Origin: Apodospora peruviana
Taxonomy: Eukaryota; Ascomycota; Sordariomycetes; Sordariales; Lasiosphaeriaceae
NCBI GenBank assembly: GCA_033439685.1
Contig: JAUEDM010000001.1
Location: forward strand, 8,184,001-8,248,000
Length of the DNA stretch: 64,000 bases
Reading direction: 5' to 3'
Shown: positions 11,448 through 21,640 of the stretch, in pieces
How the letters are laid out: the number at the start of each line of letters is the position of its first letter
How positions within the stretch are numbered: position 1 is the first letter of the stretch
Position numbers and translations under genes: made by a program
Notes under the pieces: generated by a model
What the model saw: only the letters and a program-made list of their open reading frames with translations
Databases searched by the model: none
Told to the model about the DNA's origin: nothing

Positions 11448-11549
11448 GTTGATGACATAGGTTGAGCGATTTCCACTCCCAAAAGTGAGGAGCTGAGGAG
11501 CTGAGGTTTGTCGTCGGGAGTGGAGTTGTCGCGACGCCAACAAGAACAC

Positions 11550-12112
11550 GGGGCCAAGAGGCCGGTGTCGCGTTTATTGGTCAATCCGAGACATGAGGCG
11601 TTGTGCAGCGACCTACGTCATCCGACCAAATGCCTCGGAGAGCTCAGATTATGAAACCATGCTTAAGGATTAGTCATTAGCAAATAAAATTTGTTATTTC
11701 GACGACTTGAGGTGCTGATTTGGTGATATAAGAGACGGAAAATGGCCTTCCAATACCGTCGAACTCTTGAGGAGATGGAAATTGTTAACGTGAACCTGCT
11801 CCTAGTATGGTGGCTTGCCCTGAACCAGCTGCTTGCATTAACAATTTACATCAACGCACCATCCGCACCTCAACGGGTATCGGTTGGAGTGAAATCTCAC
11901 TTCAACAAATAGAACGCAGCCGCATCTCACCGCATTGCACTGCCCCAAAGAGGCCGCTTTGCAGCACCATTGCCCCCAAGGCAGAATCCCAGGACGACAA
12001 CTCACGCCCGAGGCAAAATGTCACTCCGATAACCCCAGATCCAAACATCGTGTCCGAGAGCCTCATCTCAAGACTGACTCTCAACGCCAATTTCAGGCAC
12101 CGAAACAGGACA
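11550..12112. other. Divergent intergenic region between the exchanger and the STAND-N gene
   Basis: Holds the promoters of two divergent genes. No further gene or repeat recognised. Confidence 0.5.
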
Positions 12113-13659
12113 ATGGATCCTCTGTAAGTGAAAATCCACAATTAGTATCAGCGTGAAGAGTGCAGGCAAAAGCCGGTCGCTGACCAAACAAGATCAATCG
12201 CAGCGAGCTGCGCCGGACTGGCATGCGCCATCGCGACAGTCTGTAAGACCCTCACAGGCTTCGTCATGGGCGTGCGCGAAGCGCGTGGCGATATCGACAG
12301 CGTGTGTCGCGAGCTCCAGTCAATCCAGCTCATCGTCGAGCTTTTAGGCGAAGATACCAAGTCTCCGGCCCAGGTGGTCCCACCGCCTCTTTCGATTCAA
12401 ATACGAGGCATCGTGGCCAACTGTGAAAAGGTCGTCCAAGACGTTGAGACCTGCATCAACTCCCATGACGGGGACAATATCCGCAAGAAAATGCGTTGGG
12501 CCGCTCGCGGCAAGCATCACATGACAAGCTTGAGGTCTACGCTCGAGGCGCACAAGATGAGTCTGGACTTGGCCTTGAGCATGGTCGAGCTGTAGGTCAC
12601 ATCCTCACCATGCAGCCCAGCCAGACTGACTGACTGACTGACTGACCTCCGTTAATTGCAAGGACCGCGATACGAGGTATCCAAGAAACCACAAACTCTA
12701 TCAAGAACGGCACCGGCGCCATCCTGATAGCCTCTTCTGAGATCAAGGATGACACCAAAGCGCTTCTTGAACAGTCCGCCGAAATGAGAGAAGACATCAA
12801 GCGGATTCTTGAAGCCATCAACGCCGTCCGGATGAACCCAATTCTCGGCCCTGGCTCCGAACGCGATCACACTCGCTGTCACCATTTCAGTCACGTTCCC
12901 GGCCTCTATTACGATAGCGGTGTCGACAGCCCGCCACAGCGCGACTTTGCTCTTAAAGAATACGTCAATGGCCTCATGGATTACGCCAACTTAGCCTTTG
13001 GCAAGGAAATCGCCAGCTACCAACAACTGGAAGAACAAAGAGCCAGCCGGTGGAGCCGTCTCTTGTCTCGTCACTCTCCCTTCGGTGCAGAGGAAGATAT
13101 GGGTATCGGCACAAATCCCTTCCGCAGCGGTAGCGGATATTTCTCAACACCACGTTCGCGTTCCCGCCATCGTGCAGTTGTGCACGACAGCGACTCCAGA
13201 GCGCGGCGATCGGACGTGTCACCACACAACACACCGCCTCGGGGAGATGATAGAGGTCAGTCTCACTTACGAACGTACGACGAATAGCCGATACTGACAC
13301 GACACATATATGTAGCACGAAGAAGCTCTCTCGACTCTTCCGTGAAGAAAGTCACGATCGAATTACCGGCAAAGAAACACCAGACCTCAACGCGAGTGAT
13401 TGTTTCCGGTCGTTCCTCTGAAGAGGATGAAGCTTGGAATCAACCGCCTCCTATGTCGAGTCGAGAACAGCTGGCTCGCACTCGCAGATTTGAACCGCGA
13501 CGCTCCTCGTATTATGAACCGATGGGAACTATTACCATTGGTGCTGATACTTCTAACGCAGTTGGAGCCAGGCCCTCGGCGTACACGAGCAGACCGAGGA
13601 TCCAGGCGAGTGCTAGTAGGATCAGCAGTAACATGTACGCTGATCTGAGTCTTCGATAA
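12113..13659 (+). CDS. Fungal STAND/NLR-type N-terminal domain protein lacking an NTPase
   Basis: Exons 12113-12123, 12193-12591, 12663-13255 and 13316-13659 (448 aa). The 11-nt first exon gives MDPL; splicing yields MDPLSIAASCAGLACAIATV, the hallmark start of the fungal N-terminal domain found on NACHT/NB-ARC, ankyrin and kinase-like proteins (Fungal_N, HeLo-like group). Residues 1-140 are helical with a hydrophobic first helix, which in that group can insert into membranes. Residues 140-240 look amphipathic/coiled; the remainder is Arg/Ser-rich and probably disordered. No Walker A, repeat or enzyme domain follows, so it is a stand-alone signalling or adaptor-like protein. Function unknown; a role in heterokaryon incompatibility or cell death is possible but only inferred. 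Confidence 0.8.
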
Positions 13660-13892
13660 GCAGATACTCATGAGATGGAATATGAGGAATTGGCTGAACA
13701 TCCTCGGCGAGATGTCAACCGACGGCCAGCTCTTAATAAAATGTACATGTAGATCTGGACCCTAGTCAGGGACACCTATGTCCTCGTGTTTCAGATGAGG
13801 ACTAGGCTGGCTAGATCAAGAACAAGGTAACACCCATTTATCCATTTACAGCTGGAAACGAGATCACAAGCATTAATTCACCAAAGCCATTG

Positions 13893-14225
13893 TATGCTCC
13901 TCCCGGGATATAAAACCGTGGTGAGTTACCTTTCCAGGTCTTGGTCTGGATAAGAAAAAATCCGGTAGATATATCTGTTACATTCACTAATATTCGTCTT
14001 CCTCCGACGCATCTATTGGAGCTCAGCCGTGTTCAGCCGAACTCTGAATGTGTACATAAGACCGTGGATGTTTTCCTTTCGACGATGCCCTAGCTTTTGG
14101 AGGACACGTCTCAACTACTAATAGATCATTTCCGTCATATCCCACAACGGTATTTTCTTGTCCAGACAAGCTTTGGAAAGTACCCGCAGTAAGGTTTTAT
14201 ATCCCGGTGGAGGTATAGCATCGGG
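13893..14225. mobile_element. MITE-like hairpin element
   Basis: Two arms of roughly 70-75 bp (about 13893-13970 and 14148-14222) are inverted copies with scattered mismatches. Both arms contain CCGGGATATAAAACC, then ACTTTCCA/CCTTTCCA, then TCTGGA(T/C)AAGAAAA. The spacer is about 180 bp and has no coding potential. The structure fits a miniature inverted-repeat element. No convincing target-site duplication was found. Confidence 0.6.
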
Positions 14226-14592
14226 TTCCACGTGAATGAAGTAGGCAGGCTAAGAGCGTGTATTGATGGTATGTCTCAGCTATCAACCATTCCATGATCA
14301 TCACCATTGTGTGCACGCTTTCCGAGCCTGATTAGCACACCTATCATTCAATTGAGCTCGGCCCCCTGCAAAAGAACTCCAAAGAATATATCCCCCAAAG
14401 CATTATCCCAAACTGTTCACACTACCCATCAATGTGCTTTTGGTAGACGCAACACTGTGCATGAATCGACAAAATCAGGAAACCAAAAAGAAAAAAGATG
14501 AACGTAGAAACCCACATTGTGCGTCAACGAGAGGATGAATAATCGTATCCCCGGGGTATCAGATAACCAGAGCGTTGTTTAGAACGCTTCTG

Positions 14593-14628
14593 TCTCGGTG
14601 CCTCCTCGGTGCCTCCTCGGTGCCTCCT
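14593..14628. repeat. Tandem repeat, 11-bp unit x3
   Basis: Three consecutive copies of CGGTGCCTCCT. Confidence 0.85.
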
Positions 14629-14664
14629 AATGTAAACATCCGCTGTCAGTGTCAGACCAATAAC

Positions 14665-15140
14665 CCTCGTAAATAGCACACACCTTGATCGTCCGTCTGG
14701 TCGTCCTGTTGTTCCGTTACAGCTTCCTTTACGAGTCCAAGGTCCTTACAGTTGATTGGCCCTTCGAGCATGATGACGGCGTTGTCGCGGCTCAGGTACC
14801 CCTGCAGTTTTTCACGGCCACACAAGTCAGCTTAGACTTCATTCTTTTTAATGCCGGAAAACAGAGTGACCAACCTGATCTGACAAAGTTATATGAAGTG
14901 GATCGAAGACCTTCTTCAACATGGACCTGGGTCTTCTCGGGCACTTCCTGCAGTCTCTCGGGGCCAAGGCGATTGAAGGTGATTTCAACGCCGCGTCTCT
15001 TAGTTTTCTTGGTCTTTTTTGTAGACGCCGCCGTTGGTGTCGATGTAGGTCTTCAGCCCCTTGCACAGTTAGGTGCGAGAATGCATCTTGGGTGATTTCG
15101 GCCTTTGGGGGATACCTGTGTCAGCGGGGAAAGGTCGATG
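14665..15140 (-). pseudogene. Decayed minus-strand gene of unknown family
   Basis: Coding-like peptides run in order on the minus strand but in different frames: AEITQDAFSHLTVQG, then LKTYIDTNGGVYK, then KRRGVEITFNRLGPERLQEV continuing to about 14870, and after an intron-like gap LSRDNAVIMLEGPINCKD to about 14670. At least two frame changes separate segments that would otherwise join naturally. No family recognised. It could be a real gene with unrecognised introns or base errors, but single-base shifts between adjoining peptides favour decay. Confidence 0.4.
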
Positions 15141-15331
15141 GAAATGGGAGATGTCGATAAATACCGTAAAGAAGTTTGGAAGTTGTCGGACGGTGTGTCG
15201 TGCCGGTCTGCGTCGTTGGGCTGCCCGATGGGTTGGTTGCGTTCCGGTTTGCAAGGTGCTGAGGTGGTTGAAAAGTATAAAATATGCCGGTGGTAGAGCA
15301 GGCACTCGATGAAGAAAGATGGCCGTCTGAT

Positions 15332-15378
15332 GGTGGTGTGGGAGAGATGTTCGTGGTGTGGGAGAGATGTTCGTGGTG
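15332..15378. repeat. Tandem duplication of a 20-bp unit
   Basis: Two perfect copies of GGTGTGGGAGAGATGTTCGT followed by a partial third. Confidence 0.8.
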
Positions 15379-15379
15379 T

Positions 15380-16130
15380 GGAAGGGAGTACTCTTGATAT
15401 AATTTACAGATCGTTGACCGGCAGGGCAGGACCGCGAAGGTTTGAAAGCTGCTGATCCACTGCGAATGTGTTAAGGGCCGTTTCCTGGCTACCTGTTGCG
15501 CACCCAATTCTGGTCTAGAATCGGCACTGTGAGACCCGTCAAGATTCTTCTAATCCGACTGTTGGTCCCGGAGGAGCCGCAACCGCATTCATCCTTTACC
15601 CCCCCCCCCCGTGAGAACCGATGTTGGGCTTGAGCCGGGCAGATCATCCGGTGTTCTGGTCACTATACTTCGGCTTGGAGATGTCTCTGAATCACTGACC
15701 CAGGTCAACGGATTACAAGTTTATGACACATTCTCGAACAGTGATTCGGCATATAATTGGTCTCTGCTTCGTACGGTGGATGAAGACTGTGTGTCATAGC
15801 TCTCTTCGTTGTCCGGAGCAGTTTTCACCGGGGAGAGGCCGTCCGGGCTATTCTCTGCTGGCCACCGAGTACAACGAAACTCGAAAGACCTGCCGATATC
15901 AACTGCTGAGCCGATTACAGACAAAGATCAGGCACTTGGCTTATGTCTATCAAAAGCGCAAAAAAGACATGTTAGTCACTGCCGTCTGCACGAAACAAGT
16001 CTGAGCAAACGTCATGGGTAACCCCAACCCACCTTTGCTGGCGCCATCTCTGCAACCAGCCCTTCCTCTGCCAGCCTCTGGTTTTGGTAATCTCAACAAT
16101 CCCCATCGCCCGTCTCATCCACAAAGGAGA
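15380..16130. other. Intergenic, no supported gene
   Basis: Contains a short poly-C run at about 15600-15610. Small open frames only. Confidence 0.4.
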
Positions 16131-16139
16131 TAACGTCCC

Positions 16140-16625
16140 TTACCACCTCTTCTCCAGCTCATCCTCGTCATCAAAAAACCTAGGCCGGTCCCAATCCTTG
16201 CCCAGCCCGAGAACAGCCCACACGCCCACATCCAGCAGGTAGTTCTGAAACATACGAGGCGAGTGCGATATGGCAAAACAGGCAAGCCAAAAATGCGGCG
16301 CTTGGCGAGGTAGCCGCCAACTGCCGGAGCGTTTTGTTGCGGACGCGCAACCCATTAAAGTTGGACGACAAGGCACCTAGAAACCCCCCGATCCAGCCCG
16401 AGAGCATCCAGGCAAACGGTCGTGGTGGCCAGCAGACCCTCCGTGCTCGCGACAAATACCCAGATGTTGTTATCCCATATACAAGATGGGCGCTCAAGGG
16501 AGAAGAGCACATATATGCCTATAGACTATCAAAGGTACGAGATCAACTGCACATCATTACCTGCAAGCCAACATTCGGCTCGCCAGCGCATGTAGGTACA
16601 TGTCGATGACAAGCGTTGACTGGGC
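16140..16625 (-). pseudogene. Fragmented membrane-protein-like remnant
   Basis: Minus-strand peptides in shifting frames look like one former protein: FAQSTLVIDMYLHALASRML, then IWDNNIWVFVASTEGLLATT, then AWMLSGWIGGFLGALSSNF, then FQNYLLDVGVWAVLGLGKDW and RPRFFDDEDELEKRW before a stop. The pattern of hydrophobic segments with a charged tail suggests an integral membrane protein, loosely reminiscent of PEX11-like proteins, but I cannot assign it. An intron may lie near 16520-16560. Confidence 0.35.
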
Positions 16626-16629
16626 AAAC

Positions 16630-17344
16630 TTCAGCCCCCTTTTCATCAAGAAGCGGGCCGCATAACATACGCGAGTTGGTCAGCTTCGTGAAACACACCA
16701 ACCGACCGAAAGTCAGGGCTACGTCATGCTCAGCCGGACGAACGACATTGAAGAATGAAGAGGGAATGAGAAAACCATATTAGCCATGACAGCAGCCAAG
16801 AGAACCAAGACGACAAACTCGCCCAGTTAAGCATTGCCAAGGATTGAGTCTGTCAACACTCAACTGTCAAGCTTTCGTGGCCCACATTTTACCCCTTATC
16901 AGCTGAAGCCATCGCGGAGGTAGGGAGGACCCTGCCAAGACCGTCCGAGACCTCCCGAAAGCCCCGGTGCTCCCGAACAAACATGTGGAATCCTCATGCA
17001 CGGAATTGTTCCATGTGGATAGCCTCAAACGCACCCTATCCCAGGCCTGCCCTATCACAACTGTCGGTCTCATCGCCTCCAGTGGGGAGCATTCGACATT
17101 CCAATTTCCTCCTTCTCGATATCTCGGAATCATGCGGTATATTCAGTTAGCTTGCCTGAATGAACTCGAGATAAGGAAGATGAGCAGAACGGAGCACGTA
17201 TGTCGAGTTGAAACGATTATAAGCCCTCTCGTCTGCCCGTTCTCAACAACACAAACCGCACTTCGAATCTCTCGACTGTCTTTCTCTTCACTCTCTCCAA
17301 CCCACCCAGCAAGACCCTTCAGCCGCCCGCCGTCCGCCATCACG
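16630..17344. other. Upstream region of the transporter gene
   Basis: No gene supported. The last 200 bp is pyrimidine-rich, typical of a fungal promoter/5' UTR leading to the ATG at 17345. Confidence 0.4.
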
Positions 17345-18272
17345 ATGCCTTACGATTCCGAAAAGTTGGCCGAGGCCATCATCGCCCAGGCACGGAGCAC
17401 AGCGAAGCCGATGAAGAAGAACTGGGGAAACCCAGCACCCTTGTTCGTGGTCCCTCTCTCCATGTCCCTCCCCACACCGCAGAAAAGCTTCTTCGCACCA
17501 AGCATTCGGTTGTTATAAATTTTAACGTAATGGTAAACCGCACAGAGCCTTGGCAGGTCTTGTCATGACCCTGACGCCGCTGTCGTGCCAGCTGATGGGC
17601 TGGAGGGGGTCCGATCCCAGCGGCGCCGCCAACAACGGCGCCCACTTCTTCTGCGGCGGCCTGCTTCTCTTCCTCGGTGGTCTGCTCGAGTTCTTTCTGG
17701 CGCACACGTTTGCGTTTGTGGTCTACTGCGCTTATGGTACGTCAATACCTGCCCCACAGATTCTATCCACAAGCAACTGACATGACAATAAAGGCGGCTT
17801 CTTCCTCGCTCTCGGCGCAACCCTGACGCCCGGCTTCGGTGCCGAGACACCCTACACCAGCACAGCGACAGGCCTCCTATCAGACGACTTCTACAACAGC
17901 TTCGGCTTCTTCTACCTTTTCGTCGGCCTGCTGTCGTTCGTCTTCTTCATCTGCTCCATCCGGACCAACGTGTGTCTGGTGGTTCTATTTCTTGCCTACA
18001 CGCTCGCGTTCCCGCTGCTCGCGGCCGCCGAGTGGACGCACGCGCAGGGCCAGATGGACCTGTCGCACAGGCTGACCGTCGGTGGCGGTGCCGCGTGCTT
18101 CGTGGTCAGCATATGCAGCTGGTGGGCCATGATTGGCGGTCTGCTGGAGTCTGTCGACTTCCCATTCACGCTGCCGATGGGCGATTTGAGTCACGTCGTT
18201 CCAGGCGCTTCCAAGAGCCACCACGAGGAGGTGCATGTGCTTGACCTGGAGAAGCAGGATGAGCAGGTGTAG
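17345..18272 (+). CDS. Gpr1/Fun34/YaaH-family acetate (carboxylate) transporter-like protein
   Basis: Exons 17345-17442, 17546-17736 and 17794-18272 (255 aa). The family carries acetate and related monocarboxylates, or ammonium-linked signals, across the plasma membrane. Seen: a cytosolic N-terminus, then the family signature NPAPL at the first membrane segment (here NPAPLALAGLVMTLTPLS), six hydrophobic segments, the family-typical FFCGGLLLFLGGLLEFFL, and a charged C-terminal tail. The first donor is GTTCGT, less common but in phase. Sequence details (for example a long acidic-poor loop after TM2 and YGGFFLALGATLTPGFG) place it in a divergent subgroup rather than with AcpA/Ady2, so the substrate is uncertain. 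Confidence 0.85.
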
Positions 18273-18590
18273 GGGCACTGCACTGTGTGATGAGGATAGG
18301 TGTGTGGGGGTTAATTGTGGTTGTGGTGGTTGTGGGGACTGGAGTCTGGACGGAGAAAAATACATGTATTAATGAGTGTATTATTTTTTACGAGTTTATC
18401 TGGCATAATGGTAATGAATGACTAAAATAAAAGGAAGCCCTTCTTCTTCTTCCGAGAGACAAGAGATTCGTGGGAGGTTTAAAAAGATCTCTCTGCCGTA
18501 CGTAAGCGTACGTAAGGGGGGAAGTGCATGTGCCTTTTGGCCAGAGTAAGAAAATAAGAAGGGGAAAAATGAAATTCTTAAAACGTCGAA
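18273..18590. other. 3' flank of the transporter gene
   Basis: G/T-rich then A-rich 3' flank. A small inverted motif CGTACGTAAGCGTACG occurs near 18499. No gene. Confidence 0.4.
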
Positions 18591-18840
18591 GAATTACCTA
18601 AGGCACAGCACATAGTGCTCCGAATCTTGTGGCTAATTTTGGTTGAAGACTAATGGTGCTTAGGGTGGGAATCGAACCCACGACCTGGGAACCCACGACC
18701 TGGGAACCCACGACCTGGGAACCCACGACCTGGGAACCCACGACCTGGGAACCCACGACCTGGGAACCCACGACCTGGGAACCCACGACCTGGGCATTCG
18801 TCCGGCACAGAATTACCCGAGGTACAACACACAGTGCTAC
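18591..18840 (-). repeat. tRNA-like (possibly SINE-derived) element with internal minisatellite
   Basis: Eight perfect 15-bp units (AACCCACGACCTGGG) fill 18675-18794. Read on the minus strand the last unit runs into a tRNA-type T-arm, GTGGG-TTCGATT-CCCAC, followed by an acceptor-like CCTAAGC, A and then CCA (about 18654-18689). The unit itself is variable-loop plus T-stem sequence. The array is bracketed by diverged direct repeats (18591-18630 and 18810-18840, GAATTACC...AGTGCT) that differ mostly by transitions. Confidence 0.7.
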
Positions 18841-21640
18841 ACAACCACGGACGAATTTTACCACTACCTCCTTTGTTGGAAGGCGGGTCTGCAATTGGGG
18901 GTTATAAATGGCAGGGCGGGTTGGTCGTCGACTTCAATCGGATTTCATCCTGTGATATTGACCCGGCCTGCGACAAATGGCTTCGTGTTGGAGATGCTCT
19001 GCCTGAAGATGCTCTATCCGGCTTTGTTTGTACGGTAGTTGTCGGCATACCCTCCTCTTCTTTAAGTGGAATTCTTTCCATTCCGGGCAGATCAACCTTT
19101 TCGTGCGGGGATGAACCGGCCACAGTGTTGCACAGGACGCCACGACGAAGCAACAGTGAAAATAGCCTCGGATCGTGGTTGGTGGTGGCGATGCTGCCGG
19201 TGATAATTGCCATTGTCTTTCCCGGGAGAGTGGGACTCCAGACAATCATTGGCTATTTTCCGGTTCAAGACGCCTTTGAGTCCCTCTCTCTGTCTGCCAC
19301 CCAAAGAGCAACACGACATGATGGGAAGATGCAAACCCCTTTCTGTCTGGGGCCATCACAGTTGTTTGTCCTGACTGAAAGTCCGTGTTCTAGTTTCCCA
19401 GCAAGATTATCTTCACTCCTCCGTTCCCCCAGTTCTGGACCCTACGATTATCATACCATTCCTATCTCCGAGTCTTGTAATGCGGAGGTTGTCGATTGCC
19501 ATGAGATGAGTATTGGTTAACCTGTGCTCTTTCTCCCGACCCTCTTGCCCCTTCTTCTTTTCTTTCGTCAGGGGTTCACTCCATCATGAGTCTTCGCCCT
19601 CGGCAAGGGTCCCTTCCCAACCTTTGCATCTCCTTCACCGGCCATCGGCCTCTCCTCACCGCTATTCACCATTATATGCTTGTTCGTCCCAGATGTTGTC
19701 ACCTCATGCATATAGCTCTATCCCTCAGCTACCATGTGGCCGACTACCTGATTCATGCTCGGTACTGTTATCACTATGTTGTGCGACACCCAAGAGAGGG
19801 CTTGCTGGGCCTGGTTGGTAATCCGGTGAAGACCGGAACTGCATGCTTATCACATTTCGATCACCTCCAAGGGAGGTAGTGAAGAATCTTGGTTGTCTGG
19901 TGGTGGTGACACACAAATGTCCGCCCGAACCGTGAAGGTTTTCCGTGACCTGTTCACATAACGTTAGTTGATGACATTGGTCGAGAAGTTTCGTCCATAA
20001 TTGCTTTTTTCTTTGTGCGTGGTCAGTGTTGGTTGTATACACCAAGATGTGCGTGTGCCTCTAATGGTTCAAAGCAACCTAAATCATTTTGTGTGGAGAT
20101 TTGTGATCGCCAGTGGCTGAATGTATGCTTTATAAGCACAAGGCATTATCACAGTTGGTCTAGAAAAAACCACAGTCATCCGTCGAGTGTAGCGTGGGGG
20201 GCCCGCTGGACGTATCGACTCTCTCTTGATTGGAGCATTGGCTGAAAGCAGTTCTGAAGAGGGTATTTGACCAAGAAACGAGACCATATATTGATCCTTT
20301 TAACTAAATAACTGAAGCCAGAGCATCAGACTTGGGTTCTCCTTCTTACTTCTTACTAACACACTTACCATGGAAGAGGTTATTCACACTCCCCATGATG
20401 TGGTGATACCTCCCTGACCTTTGGCGAGGCGGATGCTACGGCCGCACGCGACGGCCCCGCGATTTGAACCATCTGCGCCGAAGAAAGACGAATCTTGGAA
20501 CCAAAGGCGTGGTGAGCAGCCGCATGGAGATCAACCAGTTACATCTAGACATAGGCCAGAGGCCACACACCAACACGGAGGTTTGCTGACCACCCGCAGG
20601 CAGAACAAGCTATTCCTAGCGGAGTCTGGTAAATCACTGCCGACATGTTTAGCGCTTATGGTCGGCGGGTATTCCCCTTTGGATCTTGCGCGCACGCTCG
20701 ACACTCGACTTTATCACACGGGGCAATGGTGCATTTGGTCTAGAATCCGAGTTAATAGACTAGCGTATGTCTAGTCGAAAGGGACATGCAAAGCCGGCCC
20801 ATTGAAGTATCTGGTTAGTAAATATGCCTCCTTATGGACAACTGAAGCCTTGCGATATAATAGTAAAAGACATAGCCAAGACTACCCGTAACTAATTAGT
20901 AATGAAGTATCGAGTTGGAGTGCCTTATTCATCTTCATTACGTAGGGCACGTTATGTATAAACGGTTTGACCTCCAATGTCTCAGCTCAGGTCATCGAAT
21001 CACATGCACTTACACAGCCCTCTGTTGTGTTGTGGTTGCGACTCATTACCCTCCTTGGCGTTATTCAGCAAGCACCCATGCCACCAATATGCATAATCAC
21101 GTCAGCCCATCACCAGTTCTCACACTACATCAGGATTGACTTGGCTGATAAGGTTGCGGGACCAAAAAAGCACCATGCAGGTGTGCCTTTAAAGCCATCT
21201 CTAACATCATGACAATGTTTCTATGGACAGAGCTAAGAAAATTGAGTCGTAGCGGCTGACATCACACTGAATACTACCCCCAACCACCACGAGACGCCTA
21301 CCTAAGCAAGATATCACGATAGCTGTGTTTGGGCCAAGGCCAGAATACACTGACCAGGGAAACCGAGTCGAGCTGCAAATGGGTAATTGCCCGATGCCGG
21401 ACTCGGTTGATGGGAGGCAGTCCGAGCTTCGCCTCTAGGCTACGTTCTCCCCGTGACGGTGGCCGGTCCTTAGAACTCTGGGTATTTAAGGACCCGTCTC
21501 TCTTGTAATCTCGATACTCTAGATACTCGAACTAAATTGCCTAGCTCTCAAAGCATGCAGATTGGGTTCTTTATCCATTCCACAGCACAGAGCCCTCACC
21601 GAGTCTAGAAGCACACCGGGATATCTTCTTAGCCGCAGCA
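18841..21640. other. Long gene-poor region
   Basis: A plus-strand open frame of 228 codons at 18834-19520 overlaps the tRNA-like element, has no recognisable domain and is not called. Nothing else supported. A TATTTAAGG box near 21482 lies about 155 bp upstream of the terpene synthase ATG. Confidence 0.4.

Noticed and set aside
18653..18907. Open frame encoding repeated EPTTW units
   Set aside because: It is simply a translation of the 15-bp minisatellite derived from a tRNA T-arm.
18834..19520. Plus-strand open frame of 228 codons
   Set aside because: It starts inside the tRNA-like repeat element, has no domain or coding-type bias, and lies in a zone of decayed sequence.
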